From assembly GCA_037074615.1 (NCBI GenBank), contig CM073536.1:2175001-2239000 (forward strand): DNA of 64,000 nucleotides, given 5' to 3'. The translations under genes and the position numbers were made by a program. Below the pieces are notes generated by a model, which saw only the letters and a program-made list of their open reading frames with translations, was not told where the DNA came from and ran no database searches. Shown piece by piece: positions 46,024 to 56,837 of the stretch; the stretch's first letter is position 1; each line of letters begins with the position of its first letter. The DNA is from Leucaena leucocephala. Its lineage: Eukaryota; Streptophyta; Magnoliopsida; Fabales; Fabaceae.

Positions 46024-47291
46024 ATTCATTTACATTGTGATTTGTGTGATTCATGCCCACATGCTGTGGCTATTGCGGCATATCGAAAGATCTTCTACTA
46101 CAGTAAAGGCAGAATGAATTTAGAAGAAAGATATGGCCAAGTGAGAATCTACTGGGTTTTAGATTTGTGGGTCTTCCTCTGTTTTTCTCCTAAAATGGCC
46201 TCCCATATATACTGACAAATTCAGGACCTGGAAATTCACAAAGAAAATCATTGTAATCTACCCCAAGCATTCGTGATTGAGTCATGTTTTTTATGAAAGT
46301 AAACACTTGCCTAGATTGATATGCTCTGCCTAGAGCCTATAAAATAAAATTAAGTGATAAACTTTAGATAATATTCAGTTGTCATGTCTCGGGCTGATAA
46401 CAAGAAAATAATAATGCCCCGTAGAATTAATATAGATACAGATTAGATTTTATACATTTACATTGTATAATTAAAATTATTTAAGTAAGTTAATCTAAAT
46501 ACGCACTTCTTTTCAAGCACGCGCTCAATTTTTCTCTCAATCTATGAACTCCTTCTTCACATTGGGAAGCACATATTACACTAATTTAAATTGTTTCTTA
46601 TTATGGAGCAATAAATACATGAAGAATTTTGGAATCGCACAATTTACATTGACTCATCTTACCAAAAAAATACCAGAGAAGATAAATACGTACATGTAAA
46701 ACATAAGAATAGATTCATAATATATGGAAATAGAAAAGGAAAATAAACGGACTATTAATGCAAAAATCTTATACAATAAATGAGGCAATAAACAACTCAT
46801 AATTGCAAGATTCTAACATAAATATAAACATGCAGAAAGTATATTTTTACACAAGAACAACTATAAATCTTAAAATTAGAATAATCTGATAATAAAATTT
46901 AAAAAAATATCTGCGATAGCTGTTGATAATATAAATATATATATATATATTGACAGCCACATATCTGAGTATGGCAATTTTTTATTGATTGAAATGTTAT
47001 GGTAACTTATCTTTATAAAAAATAAAATCTTGTATATGCAAGAGGATCACTTTCTACACGAAAGAAGATATCCTAATTAATAATGAGGGATACGAAACAA
47101 GCATATTATATAATGACTTTCAAACAATGATGTTTTTTCTAAAATAACAAGTGCGAGACAATATTGTTAGATATGAATATTAAAAGAGGATCAGAACGTG
47201 GAACACATAAATAAAAGGGAACAAAGTGGCGTATAAGAAGTGGCGCTCACAAACGTTAAAACAGAGCAGAGGATTAGCAGAAGCAGAAACG
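46024..47291. other. Intergenic region
   Basis: AT-rich sequence with a (TA)n run at 46933-46951. No gene is seen. The promoter of the S-protein homologue presumably lies in its last part. Confidence 0.4.
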
Positions 47292-47720
47292 ATGAAATTT
47301 GGAGGGAGAATATGGTTAGTGGTCGGGCTAGCGACATTCATAATAGTGACGATGGCCACATTAGAACCATCAGAATACCTGCTCGGGACAGAGTACGAGG
47401 TTCGAGTGATAAACGGTTTCAAGAACAACTCGTCGCTGCCATTGGTGATATGGTGTTCTAATGAAGAAACCGATCTCGGAGGCAGAGCCCTTCAGGAACA
47501 TGACGACTTCAGCTGGAAGATGAAGACCCACTTCTGGAGCAGCAACCTCATGAAGTGTACCATGAAATGGGACCAAACCAGAAAGAAGTTCGACGCTTTT
47601 AAGGCTTCCAGAGACGCCCATCGCTGTGGCCCCTTCAAGCTCTGCTCTTGGCTCGTCACCGAACATGGTTTCTTCTTCAGCAACGATCTAGTCAATTGGT
47701 ACAAGGACTTCGAATGGTGA
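47292..47720 (+). CDS. S-protein homologue (plant self-incompatibility S1 family), intact
   Basis: A single-exon gene of 142 residues with a signal peptide (MKFGGRIWLVVGLATFIIVTMA). The mature part shows the S1-family pattern: EVRVINGF, LPLVIWCSNEETDLGGRAL, FSWKMKTHFWSSNLMKCTMKW, FDAFKASRDAHRCG, LCSWLVTEHGFFF and a terminal aromatic segment. The four conserved cysteines (WCS, MKC, RCG, LCS) are present. The family includes the stigma S-determinant of poppy, but most plant members (SPH) have no known role beyond secretion. The start at 47292 is the only ATG giving a signal peptide; the open frame extends upstream without a methionine. Two decayed relatives lie downstream on the same strand at 51436 and 55673. 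Confidence 0.88.
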   Translation: MKFGGRIWLVVGLATFIIVTMATLEPSEYLLGTEYEVRVINGFKNNSSLPLVIWCSNEETDLGGRALQEHDDFSWKMKTHFWSSNLMKCTMKWDQTRKKFDAFKASRDAHRCGPFKLCSWLVTEHGFFFSNDLVNWYKDFEW

Positions 47721-50700
47721 CTGATCACTCAGCATCCCCTCCTCCGTAAAAATGTTTAATATTATATGTTATATATTAAGCCGACAATAAATTGCAAGGT
47801 TTTGTTGTGACGAGTCCTTAGTTTTTTTCTGTAACTTCTCGTGACAGTTTCTGTGATACTCTGTTTTTGCATTGAGGGAATGCTAAGGTTGCTCTGTTTT
47901 CAGACATGCTCTGTCGTTTCTTATTTACCTCTTGATGGAGGAGACAAAGGAATATATTATCGACGAATAACGTGTTTAATTTAATGTTGAAACCAATACT
48001 GTGATTTTGATAATCTTCAACGTAAAATTGTCGTAAAATCGAATTGATTCACCCGACGCGGCGTAGTAGACAGAGTAAGAAAGATTAATTATTCAGAGCA
48101 TATCATTATGGCTATAGATTTAAGCGCACTTAATGATTCCTGAAAAAGTGTATTACGAGTCGTTTTTGTACTTTCTCTTTCATACAAATTTCACTGTTAA
48201 CAAAAATCCACGAAATCTTCATTTTATATCACAGAAATATTGGTTGAGAATTAAGCATCAATAACCAGCCAATGCTCATGTAAACTAAGGACATGAAAAC
48301 ATTTCTGTAACTTGTGGTAGCTTGTGGCCTAAATAGGGGCATTAAGGTGATAATTGAATTGAATAAGCAGGTTCAGGGATACTATTGTAGTAGATGTTGG
48401 CTTCCCATAACGGCCCGTTTCACCTCCCTTCTTCTAAAAACACACGATTAATTACAGGAAGTAAAATCAAAATTCAAACAACTGTAATATTTACTATGAA
48501 AAATTAATGAGCAAACGAAACAAGTAAACAAAGGATTTAGCAAAGTGAAGTGACGGTCGAGAATTTCGAGTTTGGTGATGTTGAGAGTGGCGTGGGAGAG
48601 TGAGGTAATACAAGCAAATCATAGTCCACACACCAAATCATTTAACAGAGAATGCGCTGTGCAAAACCCACGTAGTGGGCAAAAGCAAATGATAATAAAT
48701 ATTAAATAGATCGCCAAAATAATAATACTAATAAGTGGCTCCCACAAGTTGCCCAACTCAACAGTAGAATATATTACATGGGGCATACCTAAACTATATA
48801 TATATGGACATTACATTACATCTTTTGGTTCTTTATGTATTAAAATAAAAATGCATGTTGAGATATGCGAGAACTGCATAGAAATGTCTGTCAGGCTCAA
48901 TTGGGAAATTATATTATTAATTGTATATTCACAAATGGGTATTTATTTATTAGAGACAAGTCACTGGAAGTGGAAATCTTGGAGGGGCTTATCAACGTAT
49001 CGTTTGAAAGGTACAATGCCACAAAAGGTAAGCATCATATAACTTGGTGGGATGCCCCCCCCCCCCCCCTTTTTAACGAATATTGTTGCTAATTGCTATG
49101 AATTTTTGTTATCTATTTGTTTATTTCTAAAATTTAATTCCCTTTTAAAACTACCATTTTAGGGTCCTTAATTAGTTTTCAATGCTATTACTTGTCAGTA
49201 TTTTTTTTTTAAAATAAATATTCTTCTATTAGAGATATTTTTATTCGAAATATTATCATATGCTAAGTATAGATGGATACCTATCCTAGTAAATATGTAA
49301 ATCTTAGTTTATTATGTTATGTAGAACTAACATCTTTCATTAGACTAAATTTATATTGATTATTGCCTAATACTATTATTATTATAAAAAGCTATGTGAA
49401 GGAGTTGCTAGATCAAGTCCTACTTAAATTCTAAAGCACCAGACTTGCCAATGTGCCATTAACACATACAAAATAATGGTATAATCAAGTTTTGCTATTG
49501 AAAGTTGGTTTTGTTGGTAAAGATACAACTTATACATGTCTTTATATTATGTAAGTTCAAATCTCGTCTCCGAGATATCAGAAATATCATATAAGCCATA
49601 TTGTCTTACGTGTAATATTTATTGTGGGGGAAGTTTTATATATGATTTATTGATGGAAAGATTTAGAGGAGAAAATTAAATAGAAATGGTTTGGACTGTG
49701 GAGACGACCTGTTACTCCAGGGTGAAGCATCTTGAAATAGAATGATTGGTTTCGTATTGGGGGGTTCTTCATAGATCAATTGTGGGATACAGTTCTGATC
49801 AGTGTTTGAACAGTACTACTCGTGTATATATGCAACTTAGTGGAGACTTATTATTTCGTTCCACGCACTTTTACACGACCGAAAAAAAAAAGAAAAAAAC
49901 AGACCACTTTGGCCATATGACATTTCCTAAATTTCGTTTTTTGTTTTTTTATATTCTGTCATATCATACATACTGCTACTATTATCCATCAACATAAAAT
50001 GTAAAATTAGGAGAAAGCAAATTGTTTCAGATATATTTAGGCCTTGAGCCTTTTCAGATGAATAGAAGGTATGTTTATGTAGAGAAGCCAGAACCATAAA
50101 ACTTGATTATAGGGAACAAATTGAAGTTGTTTTGTGTGGTGAGCCCATGTTGAGAATAGAACAGCATGGAGAAGAAGAGAGAATAATAGAGATAGAAATG
50201 GAAGAAGAAAGGGACGACGGAGCAGAGAGAGAGATGGATGGAGACGAATGAGAGAGCTTCCACTTCTTCATCAATGGCCTCCATTCTCTCTCTCTTCCCA
50301 CTAAACCCACTCTCCTTATTATTATCATCACCACATGATCTCTTCCCTCAAAACCCACCCACCCTCTTTATTATTATCCCAATCCAAGCTCTAACTATTT
50401 CGCATTCCTATCTACGATGATGATTCACACCATGATCCACCTTCATGATATAGAAACTTATTATTTGCAGATCTGAATTAAGATATATGGTGTTTCCATT
50501 AGCTTTCTGCAAGTGATTTTTTATAGGTTAATATGTGAAAGAAGTTTAGCTTAAAAGCGCTTCTAAAACTATAGTTTAGGGGTTTTTCAATCATCATTAT
50601 AATTTATTTAATTAATTGAGATTAAAAGTCAGAAGACCAATTGCTTCTGATATATACAATTCATTGACAAAGCACGACAGGAAATAATGATCGTTGTCAT

Positions 50701-51435
50701 TGATGATTCTAAAAAATGGTAGGAACAAATAGTACATATATATATAATATGTTGACAGAAAGGGTAAATATTTCCATGGAAATAAAAAAAAAACAAAATC
50801 TGCTACATTACTGTGAAAAAAATACTTTGACACAAAGCATTAAATTGGATGCATCATGCACTAATGCTCAAATAAAAAAAAAATCAGGCAGGTTGATTTG
50901 GTTTCCGAAATCTCTCTTAATTAAAATTGAACGCATCAATGCGAATAAAATGTTCGATCTGAATTTCGAAAGACTTGTGATTTGTATCAGGCTATTTGAT
51001 TATTATGAAAACATATGGATAGAAACAAAAAATAATAAAGCCAAACAATAAAATGGCTTGATTTAGCTTAATATTAAAAGCTTTTAAAGATATGGCTCGA
51101 AAAACTATGTCTAAGTAGAAGGACTTTGACTACTTAATTATGAAATCTTAAGTTTAAGTTTGTATAAATACAAAAAGTATTTTTGAAAGAGTTAACTCTA
51201 ATTAAGGTAGATAATACTCGAATCCCAAAGAAAAGCTAGAAAAAGGGGATATTTAAATACTTTAGAAACCTCTGTAGAAGAAGAGATAATGTGAAAATTA
51301 ATTTAATAAATGCCCAATGAATTGCATTGACGATATGAATCCATTTTTCTTGGTCTGATTCAGGAACCCTATAAATAGTAAGAGACCAAATCACTATCTC
51401 TATCATCCCCATAGCTCAGTAAAAAAGTTGACAAT
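47721..51435. other. Long intergenic region
   Basis: No supported gene. It has a run of C at about 49056-49072, AT-rich tracts and frames of 60-111 codons without family features. Confidence 0.4.
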
Positions 51436-51857
51436 ATGGCATTACGCAGTGGCTTCTCCTCCTTGTGCTTGTGCTTGATGAGCTTGATAATAAGCAAATC
51501 ATCAATAAAGAAAATTGCGATAGACATAGAAAGTGAGCTGCCGAGTGAGAGCAGTGAGACATACTGAGTATTCGATGTGGAGAAGAAGAATAAGCAAATT
51601 TAGAAATGAAGGTAGGAGATCACCACAAGGTGAGCCTCTCAGATTCTGGCAAAGTAGTGACTTGTAACGCTCAATGGAAACAGTTCTTCACATCATGGTG
51701 GGAGCTTTACAATAAGACCAGAGACGCTCCCCATCTCAACATGTTCTGGTCTGTCAAACAAGATGGTTTCTATCGAAGCTGGGACGGTCTCTCTGGCTGG
51801 CAAAAGATTGATGTCTGGTTTACTGATATTCCTCATTGTCGTCGTCTTTCTCAATAA
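51436..51857 (+). pseudogene. S-protein homologue, decayed copy 2
   Basis: The frame starts MALRSGFSSLCLCL as a signal peptide but stops at TGA 51565-51567. The adjacent frame continues the S1 pattern (LSIRCGEEE), meets a TAA at 51591-51593, then reads KVSLSDSGKVVTCNAQW, LYNKTRDAP, FWSVKQDGFY and a W-containing end. So at least one frameshift (about 51550-51565) and one nonsense codon separate the leader from the C-terminal half, and the third conserved cysteine is replaced (RDAPHLN). An ATG at 51606 could start only a leaderless fragment. Confidence 0.75.
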
Positions 51858-52032
51858 TATTTATTTTTACTCTCTCTTATTTCTCATCTTCTTTCAGTAA
51901 AAGCCACAAAATAATGTTGGCACATTTTTTAATAAAGATTCGAACATTAATTCGTCACGTTATAAATAACTAGCTTATTCTACTAAATTTAATCATGTTA
52001 GTGGAGTAAGTAGAAGAAAAAAAATTATATAC
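51858..52032. other. Spacer downstream of the decayed S-protein copy 2
   Basis: AT-rich sequence without a gene, running up to the A/T-rich end of the SINE at 52033. Confidence 0.35.
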
Positions 52033-52222
52033 AAAAAAGTTTATATGGGTTTAACACCGGTTTCCTACCAAAGCCAAGGTACAACCCCAGGGCTCAGAGA
52101 GATATTACAGGAAACTTACGAGATCGCCTACTAAATGAGCTATAATGAAGGCAGCAGAAATCGAATTCACGTCCTTATGGGATACGAGGTTATTTTTTAT
52201 CATCTGTGCTAACTCTCATTGA
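52033..52222 (-). mobile_element. SINE family C, copy 2
   Basis: The reverse complement aligns with 31275-31460: a B-box-like GAATTCGATTTC, CGATCTCGTAAGTTTCC and CTCTCTGAGCCCTGGGG, then a T run. The two copies differ at about a quarter of positions, so the family is old. Confidence 0.6.
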
Positions 52223-53973
52223 ACGAGGCTGATGAACTAATTGTAAAAAGGCCACACTATGTATAGACAGGCTTCATGAGGCCCGATAGAGTGCAATGGG
52301 CCACCCCTACAGGCCCAGGAGGATATAGTGACTATTTTTTGTCGGTAGAATTTAGAGAGAAATGGACGGCTAAAATTTGGGGAGGACTTAGTGAAGGCAT
52401 GTGATAGATAGAGAGAAGCAAAGGTTGAGTAAGTAGAAGAAAGCATGGGACAGAGTCATAAATGCAATAAGAAATGGCATGCACTGACCCAAATTGCAAC
52501 GTCAACATCACAATTAAAAATAATAATAGGACTCAAAGGTTACATACAATACAACATGTTGTGTGTTTTGTTTAGTCATTTAAAAAAATATAGAGATAAT
52601 GTAGTACGTCTAATACTGAAGCATGCCTAGGATTTAGCATATCATATCAAAAATGGAGTTATGAGTAATTTGGTTGCAGATGTTAGGGAGGCTCCGTTTT
52701 CCTCAACAGTCTCTTCCCAAACCTCATGTGTATATATAGTCATAGTCACGAGTCACACAAACACCACCACCCGAGTTATCTTGCTCAACTCATCTTCTTC
52801 ATTGTCTTACCTTGTCGTTTCTCTTTCAATTTTAGAAGCATTATAATTACGCAATCATGTTGTTGTTTTTTAAAACGACAATATAATAATTATGTAGCAG
52901 ACTGATTTTCTGACTGTTGAACCTCTCATTTCTACGCTATGTCCCTGGCTCAGGCACAGCCTATAATTCACCAGTATATTCTGTGTGTCACATACCTACA
53001 GGACCCTCAAAATATATCTGCTTGTATATTAATTTGTTTTTCTTTTGTTCATTGTGTTAATTATACATATATGTCTAATCTTTTTATCTTTAAAAAGAAA
53101 GTTTGCAGATTTCAACAGGTGCATTTGTAACTGATAAGCACTCGGATGTTACCTCTCAAATAAAACCTAACGATCCGTCCAATCTCCTCGATTCAATCAA
53201 CAATTCCATATCTTCAATAACATTTCACTTTGCACGTTGGTCAAACTAATGCTTCAAATTATATAACATATCACTATATATATGTGTGTGTGTGTGTATA
53301 TGAGATATGTAGCGTCATTAATTGGGTAATCAGAAATGGTGTTTCTCCCTGCTGCTCAACTACTGGCCATTGCATGCATACATTATGCCTAGCACTTTGA
53401 AATTCCAGTAAGCAATGAGAAATACTAATTAGCAAACAAACAAAAGAAGGGACTGTTTGGAATAAGGAGATTAAAGTTGGTACGTACCTTTTGAATTGCT
53501 TGCAGAAACTCACTAATTATTAATGGTAAGAGTGGACAGCTCAGATTATGTATGGTTTCTTTTGACAACAGATATTGGAATACCTCAGATTGTCCTGGGC
53601 CTTACGTTTTTGTTCCCCAGTACATATGATTGACTTGTCTGGTTGTCCAAAACACCACACCACCTGACGACCTGGCTCCTTCTGTCTTTTACATTCTGTT
53701 GTCTCGAACGTAATAATAAGGTCATCATCACTTTATCAATTCAAATACCCCCCCCCCTCCCTCGTTCTTGCATGATTCCCATCTCTCTCTCCCCCCCCTA
53801 ATTCGTCCATGTTCAGCATATGCAGCGTCAGCATCACAGTCTACTTCTTTTACGTATATACGCCACTGTTACCATGTTATATATTTAATTGTCATTCATT
53901 TATTCAATTCAATTCAATTGCATTTATTTATCCCAAGAAACAATGATGATGCAAACAAACGACCCTCGCTCTC
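52223..53973. other. Intergenic region upstream of the WOX3-type gene
   Basis: No gene is seen. It has a (GT)n run at 53283-53297 and C-rich runs at about 53749-53757 and 53790-53798. The segment from about 53.5 kb on is the likely regulatory region of the homeobox gene. Confidence 0.4.
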
Positions 53974-53981
53974 TATATATA
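53974..53981 (+). promoter_or_regulatory. TATA box of the WOX3-type gene
   Basis: TATATATA preceded by CTC lies 92 bp before the start codon. A (GA)n tract at 54050-54065 ends immediately at the ATG and would be in the leader. Confidence 0.45.
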
Positions 53982-54065
53982 TGTGCCTACCTAACAAAGA
54001 TACAAAGCATTCCATTGCTATCAATTGCTGCATATAGAGAGATAACCAGAGAGAGAGAGAGAGAG

Positions 54066-54841
54066 ATGAGTCGTGGTGGTTCATCATCATCGTCATCGTC
54101 AAGATGGTGCCCAACCCAGGAGCAGCTTGTGATTCTTGAGGAGATGTACAGAGATGGGATCAGGACTCCAAATGCGTCGCAGATTCAGCATATCACGGCT
54201 CAACTCTCTTTCTATGGCAAGATAGAGGGCAAGAATGTTTTCTATTGGTTTCAGAACCACAAGGCTCGGGACCGCCAGAAACTCCGCCGCAGATTGAACA
54301 AGCAACTTCAGTTACAGAAGCAGCAGCAGCAACACCACCTCTGTAACTATTATTACCTTCACCTTCATCTGAATCACAACTATAACAGTCACCATTCTCA
54401 CTCTCTTATTACTGCTGCCTCATCTTCCGAACAACATTCCTTTTACAACTCCCTTGCTTCGTTTTCACAGGTTACCCATTACATCTCTCTCTACTTTTTT
54501 TGTCAGTTCTGGCTTCGTTTGAAAGTTAAAACTGCATGCGCTGATCGCTCCAAGACTAAAAGCGATGTTTTAGTTAAATGATAATGAATCAGTAGAAACG
54601 ATATATATGAACTACTGCGTTTTTGTTCCAACAGGGAGGAGCTGGCGAAACATCAAAACAAGGCATAGATTACAAATGGAAAATTGAGAACACAGAAGGA
54701 GTGATGGAGAAGACATTGAAGCAAGATTGGAGGAGGAGGACGACGATGGAAGTAAGTAGTCCAGGTGCTTCGTATTGGCCTACAAGAACCCTCAAGACTC
54801 TAGAACTTTTCCCAATCAGGGACAGACTCAAAAAAGGATGA
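54066..54841 (+). CDS. WOX3: WUSCHEL-related homeobox protein, WOX3/PRESSED FLOWER type
   Basis: A transcription factor controlling lateral founder-cell recruitment and margin growth in leaves and flowers. Two exons: 54066-54470 and 54635-54841, 612 nt and 203 residues. The divergent WOX homeodomain starts near residue 13 with RWCPTQEQLVILEEMYRDG, continues IRTPNASQIQHITAQLSFYG and ends with KNVFYWFQNHKARDRQKLRR. RDRQKLRR and the EEMYR..IRTPNA wording separate WOX3 from WUS and WOX1 types. A Gln/His-rich and then Tyr/His-rich linker follows. Exon 2 has the conserved GAGETSK segment and ends with the WUS box TLKTLELFPI about eleven residues from the stop. The preceding 170-codon open frame contains an upstream methionine (53889), but the homeodomain family starts at MSRGG. 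It appears intact and rather short for the family. Confidence 0.93.
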
Positions 54842-55308
54842 TATGTAGCCACATGCATGCATATCTAAAAAATCTTACATGCCTCTCTTTAATTAGGATC
54901 TGTTCTAATTCTGGCCTGCATGACATGCCATATAACTTTGTCCTGAAAATATATTGTCTTTGACTTTATATATGTCTGGGTTTCTGTTGTCTGTCTGGTT
55001 TTATGCAGTATTATGTATATGACTGTGTAAGAAATATCTCAATTGTTCAATGAGTTGCTCCCTGTACTATTGGCTTTTGTCCTTTTTAGTCCCAAGTTCC
55101 TGTTCCTGTTCGGATTATTGTGCTCCAAGGGCCGAAGCCTAATCATCTAGATCTACGAGATTTCTTTTTGATAGTCTCTCTAGTTGGGATTGTTCATCTT
55201 TGTTTCTTCCCATGTGCACAAACGGCATGCTTCATCAAAACAAGTCAACGCAGACACGCGAGGGTTGAAACAAATTAATTTTTTACTAAAAAGAAGAAAA
55301 AGAAAGAT
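54842..55308. other. 3' flank of the WOX3-type gene
   Basis: The probable 3' untranslated region and spacer. No other gene is seen before the tRNA. Confidence 0.4.
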
Positions 55309-55381
55309 CGCCCACCGTGGGGCTCGAACCCACGACCACAAGGTTAAGAGCCTTGCGCTCTACCGACTGAGCTAGACGGGC
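55309..55381 (-). tRNA. tRNA-Lys (anticodon CTT)
   Basis: A 73-nt gene on the minus strand. The acceptor stem GCCCGTC pairs with GGTGGGC (two G-U pairs) with discriminator G. The D arm TAGCTCAGTCGGTAGAGC matches the A box and GGTTCGAGCC the B box. The anticodon loop reads CTCTTAA with anticodon CTT. A T-rich terminator follows (TCTTTCTTTTTC) and no intron is present. It matches the usual plant tRNA-Lys(CTT) nearly base for base. Confidence 0.95.
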
Positions 55382-55672
55382 ATTTTGTGCTTTGCTCGCT
55401 ATATTATTATTTGAATATAAATTCTGCGTTCATTCGGTCTTTTTTCTTTCTCGGTTTTGACTATTGACACCCCTTCTGAAATCCTCCTTAACCTCTGTGG
55501 ATTGCTATTCATTCATTTACCACATGTGAAATTATGTTCCCTTAGATTTTAATTAAATGACAAAGAACTACTTTTATATTAGAGTAAAATATATGTATAT
55601 ATATTGTATTTTATCTTAATTTATGTAATCAGAGTTAGAAACACAAGTAAATTAGAGCTGTGACGATCCTGT
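55382..55672. other. Spacer
   Basis: AT-rich sequence without a gene, lying between the tRNA and the decayed S-protein copy. Confidence 0.35.
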
Positions 55673-56024
55673 GTGGTGCTGATCCTAGCCGCACGTAGTG
55701 TAGCGGACAGATTCCAAGATGAACGGTGAGGATGACAAATGATCTGGGAGGGGGCTTAGATCTCACCGTTCACTGCAAGCAGAAGGGTGAAGATCTGGGA
55801 GAGCATCTTCTTCATCCTAATGAAACCTATGAGTTCATATGCAGGACTAATTTCTGGGGCACCACCCTTTGCTTCTGCAGCTTCTCATGGCATGGCGCTT
55901 TTCACTGGTTCGACATTTTCACTATGAAGAGGGATCGTTCCAATTGCTTTATCTGCATCTGGCAAATCAGGCAAGAAAAGCCATGTCTTTGATGAATGCT
56001 TCAACTGGAAACCGAAACCAAGTT
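55673..56024 (+). pseudogene. S-protein homologue, decayed copy 3
   Basis: The S1 pattern is easy to read in the middle: MTNDLGGGLDLTVHCKQKGE, LHPNETYEFICRTNFWGTT, WHGAFHWFDIF and RDRSNCFICIWQI. The leader (VVLILAARSVADRF) is in another frame and has no ATG, with a stop at 55720-55722 in front of the body. Near 55968 another shift moves the C-terminal GKKSHVFDECFNWKP into a third frame. So this copy has lost its start codon and carries at least two frameshifts. Confidence 0.7.
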
Positions 56025-56060
56025 CCCTCATCCCTCATCCCTCATCCCTCATCCCTCATC
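56025..56060. repeat. (CCCTCAT)5 minisatellite
   Basis: Five tandem copies of the 7-mer CCCTCAT directly follow the end of the decayed S-protein copy. Confidence 0.85.
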
Positions 56061-56837
56061 CTTCTTAATCGATTGCTTTTGGAATGCAACTTCATGCTCA
56101 TAGGCATTGACAAACTTTCATTAATGAAACTCTCCTTCTCAAATACTTGATTATTTCACATTTGCTTGGTTGATGCCCAATATCAATTCATATTATTATA
56201 ATAATTTAAAAGTGTTTTTTGAATTAATATTACCCTAAAAATGTTAAATAAGGAGCAAAATCACATAAAGTTGATTGTTAAAAAAGTACTCCTTCATCGA
56301 TTATAATACAATTTACACTATAAATAAAATCTCATATTTAAAATTAAAGAGAATAACTTTGAATATTAATATTTTTAAAGGAGGTGGCATTGCTCTTCTA
56401 TTAACATTTATGTGACAATATTAATATAAGAAAAACTTCTAGGGCAAAAATGGACCACAATCCTATAATAAAACCGGAGGAGACGCATGAACTGGAATCT
56501 TGTTGATTGGAATAAATTAAATTTAACGGTTCAAGAATGAGTTGGGGAGAGCATAAACCAAGATACAGGTCCAATAATGGTATTGCAAACTGTACAGAAA
56601 TAAAATGTTAAGAAAATTACATGGCGTGAAATGAAGCAATTATAAAAATGGCCACTACAAAGTGAAACCGGACTAGTCTTGGCAACCAACCATTATATGT
56701 ACTCTAACAAAAGAATGTACAAGAATTACAGCTTCTATTTTCTCTGGTTTTGCCAACAACAATTATGAGCTGAGCAGCAGAAAAAAGAATAATCTTTTTT
56801 GTTAACCAAGTTGAAAGACAAAATTCCAATGATTACC
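56061..56837. other. Spacer downstream of the LRR receptor kinase
   Basis: AT-rich sequence without a gene. The last part is the probable 3' untranslated region of the kinase gene. Confidence 0.4.
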
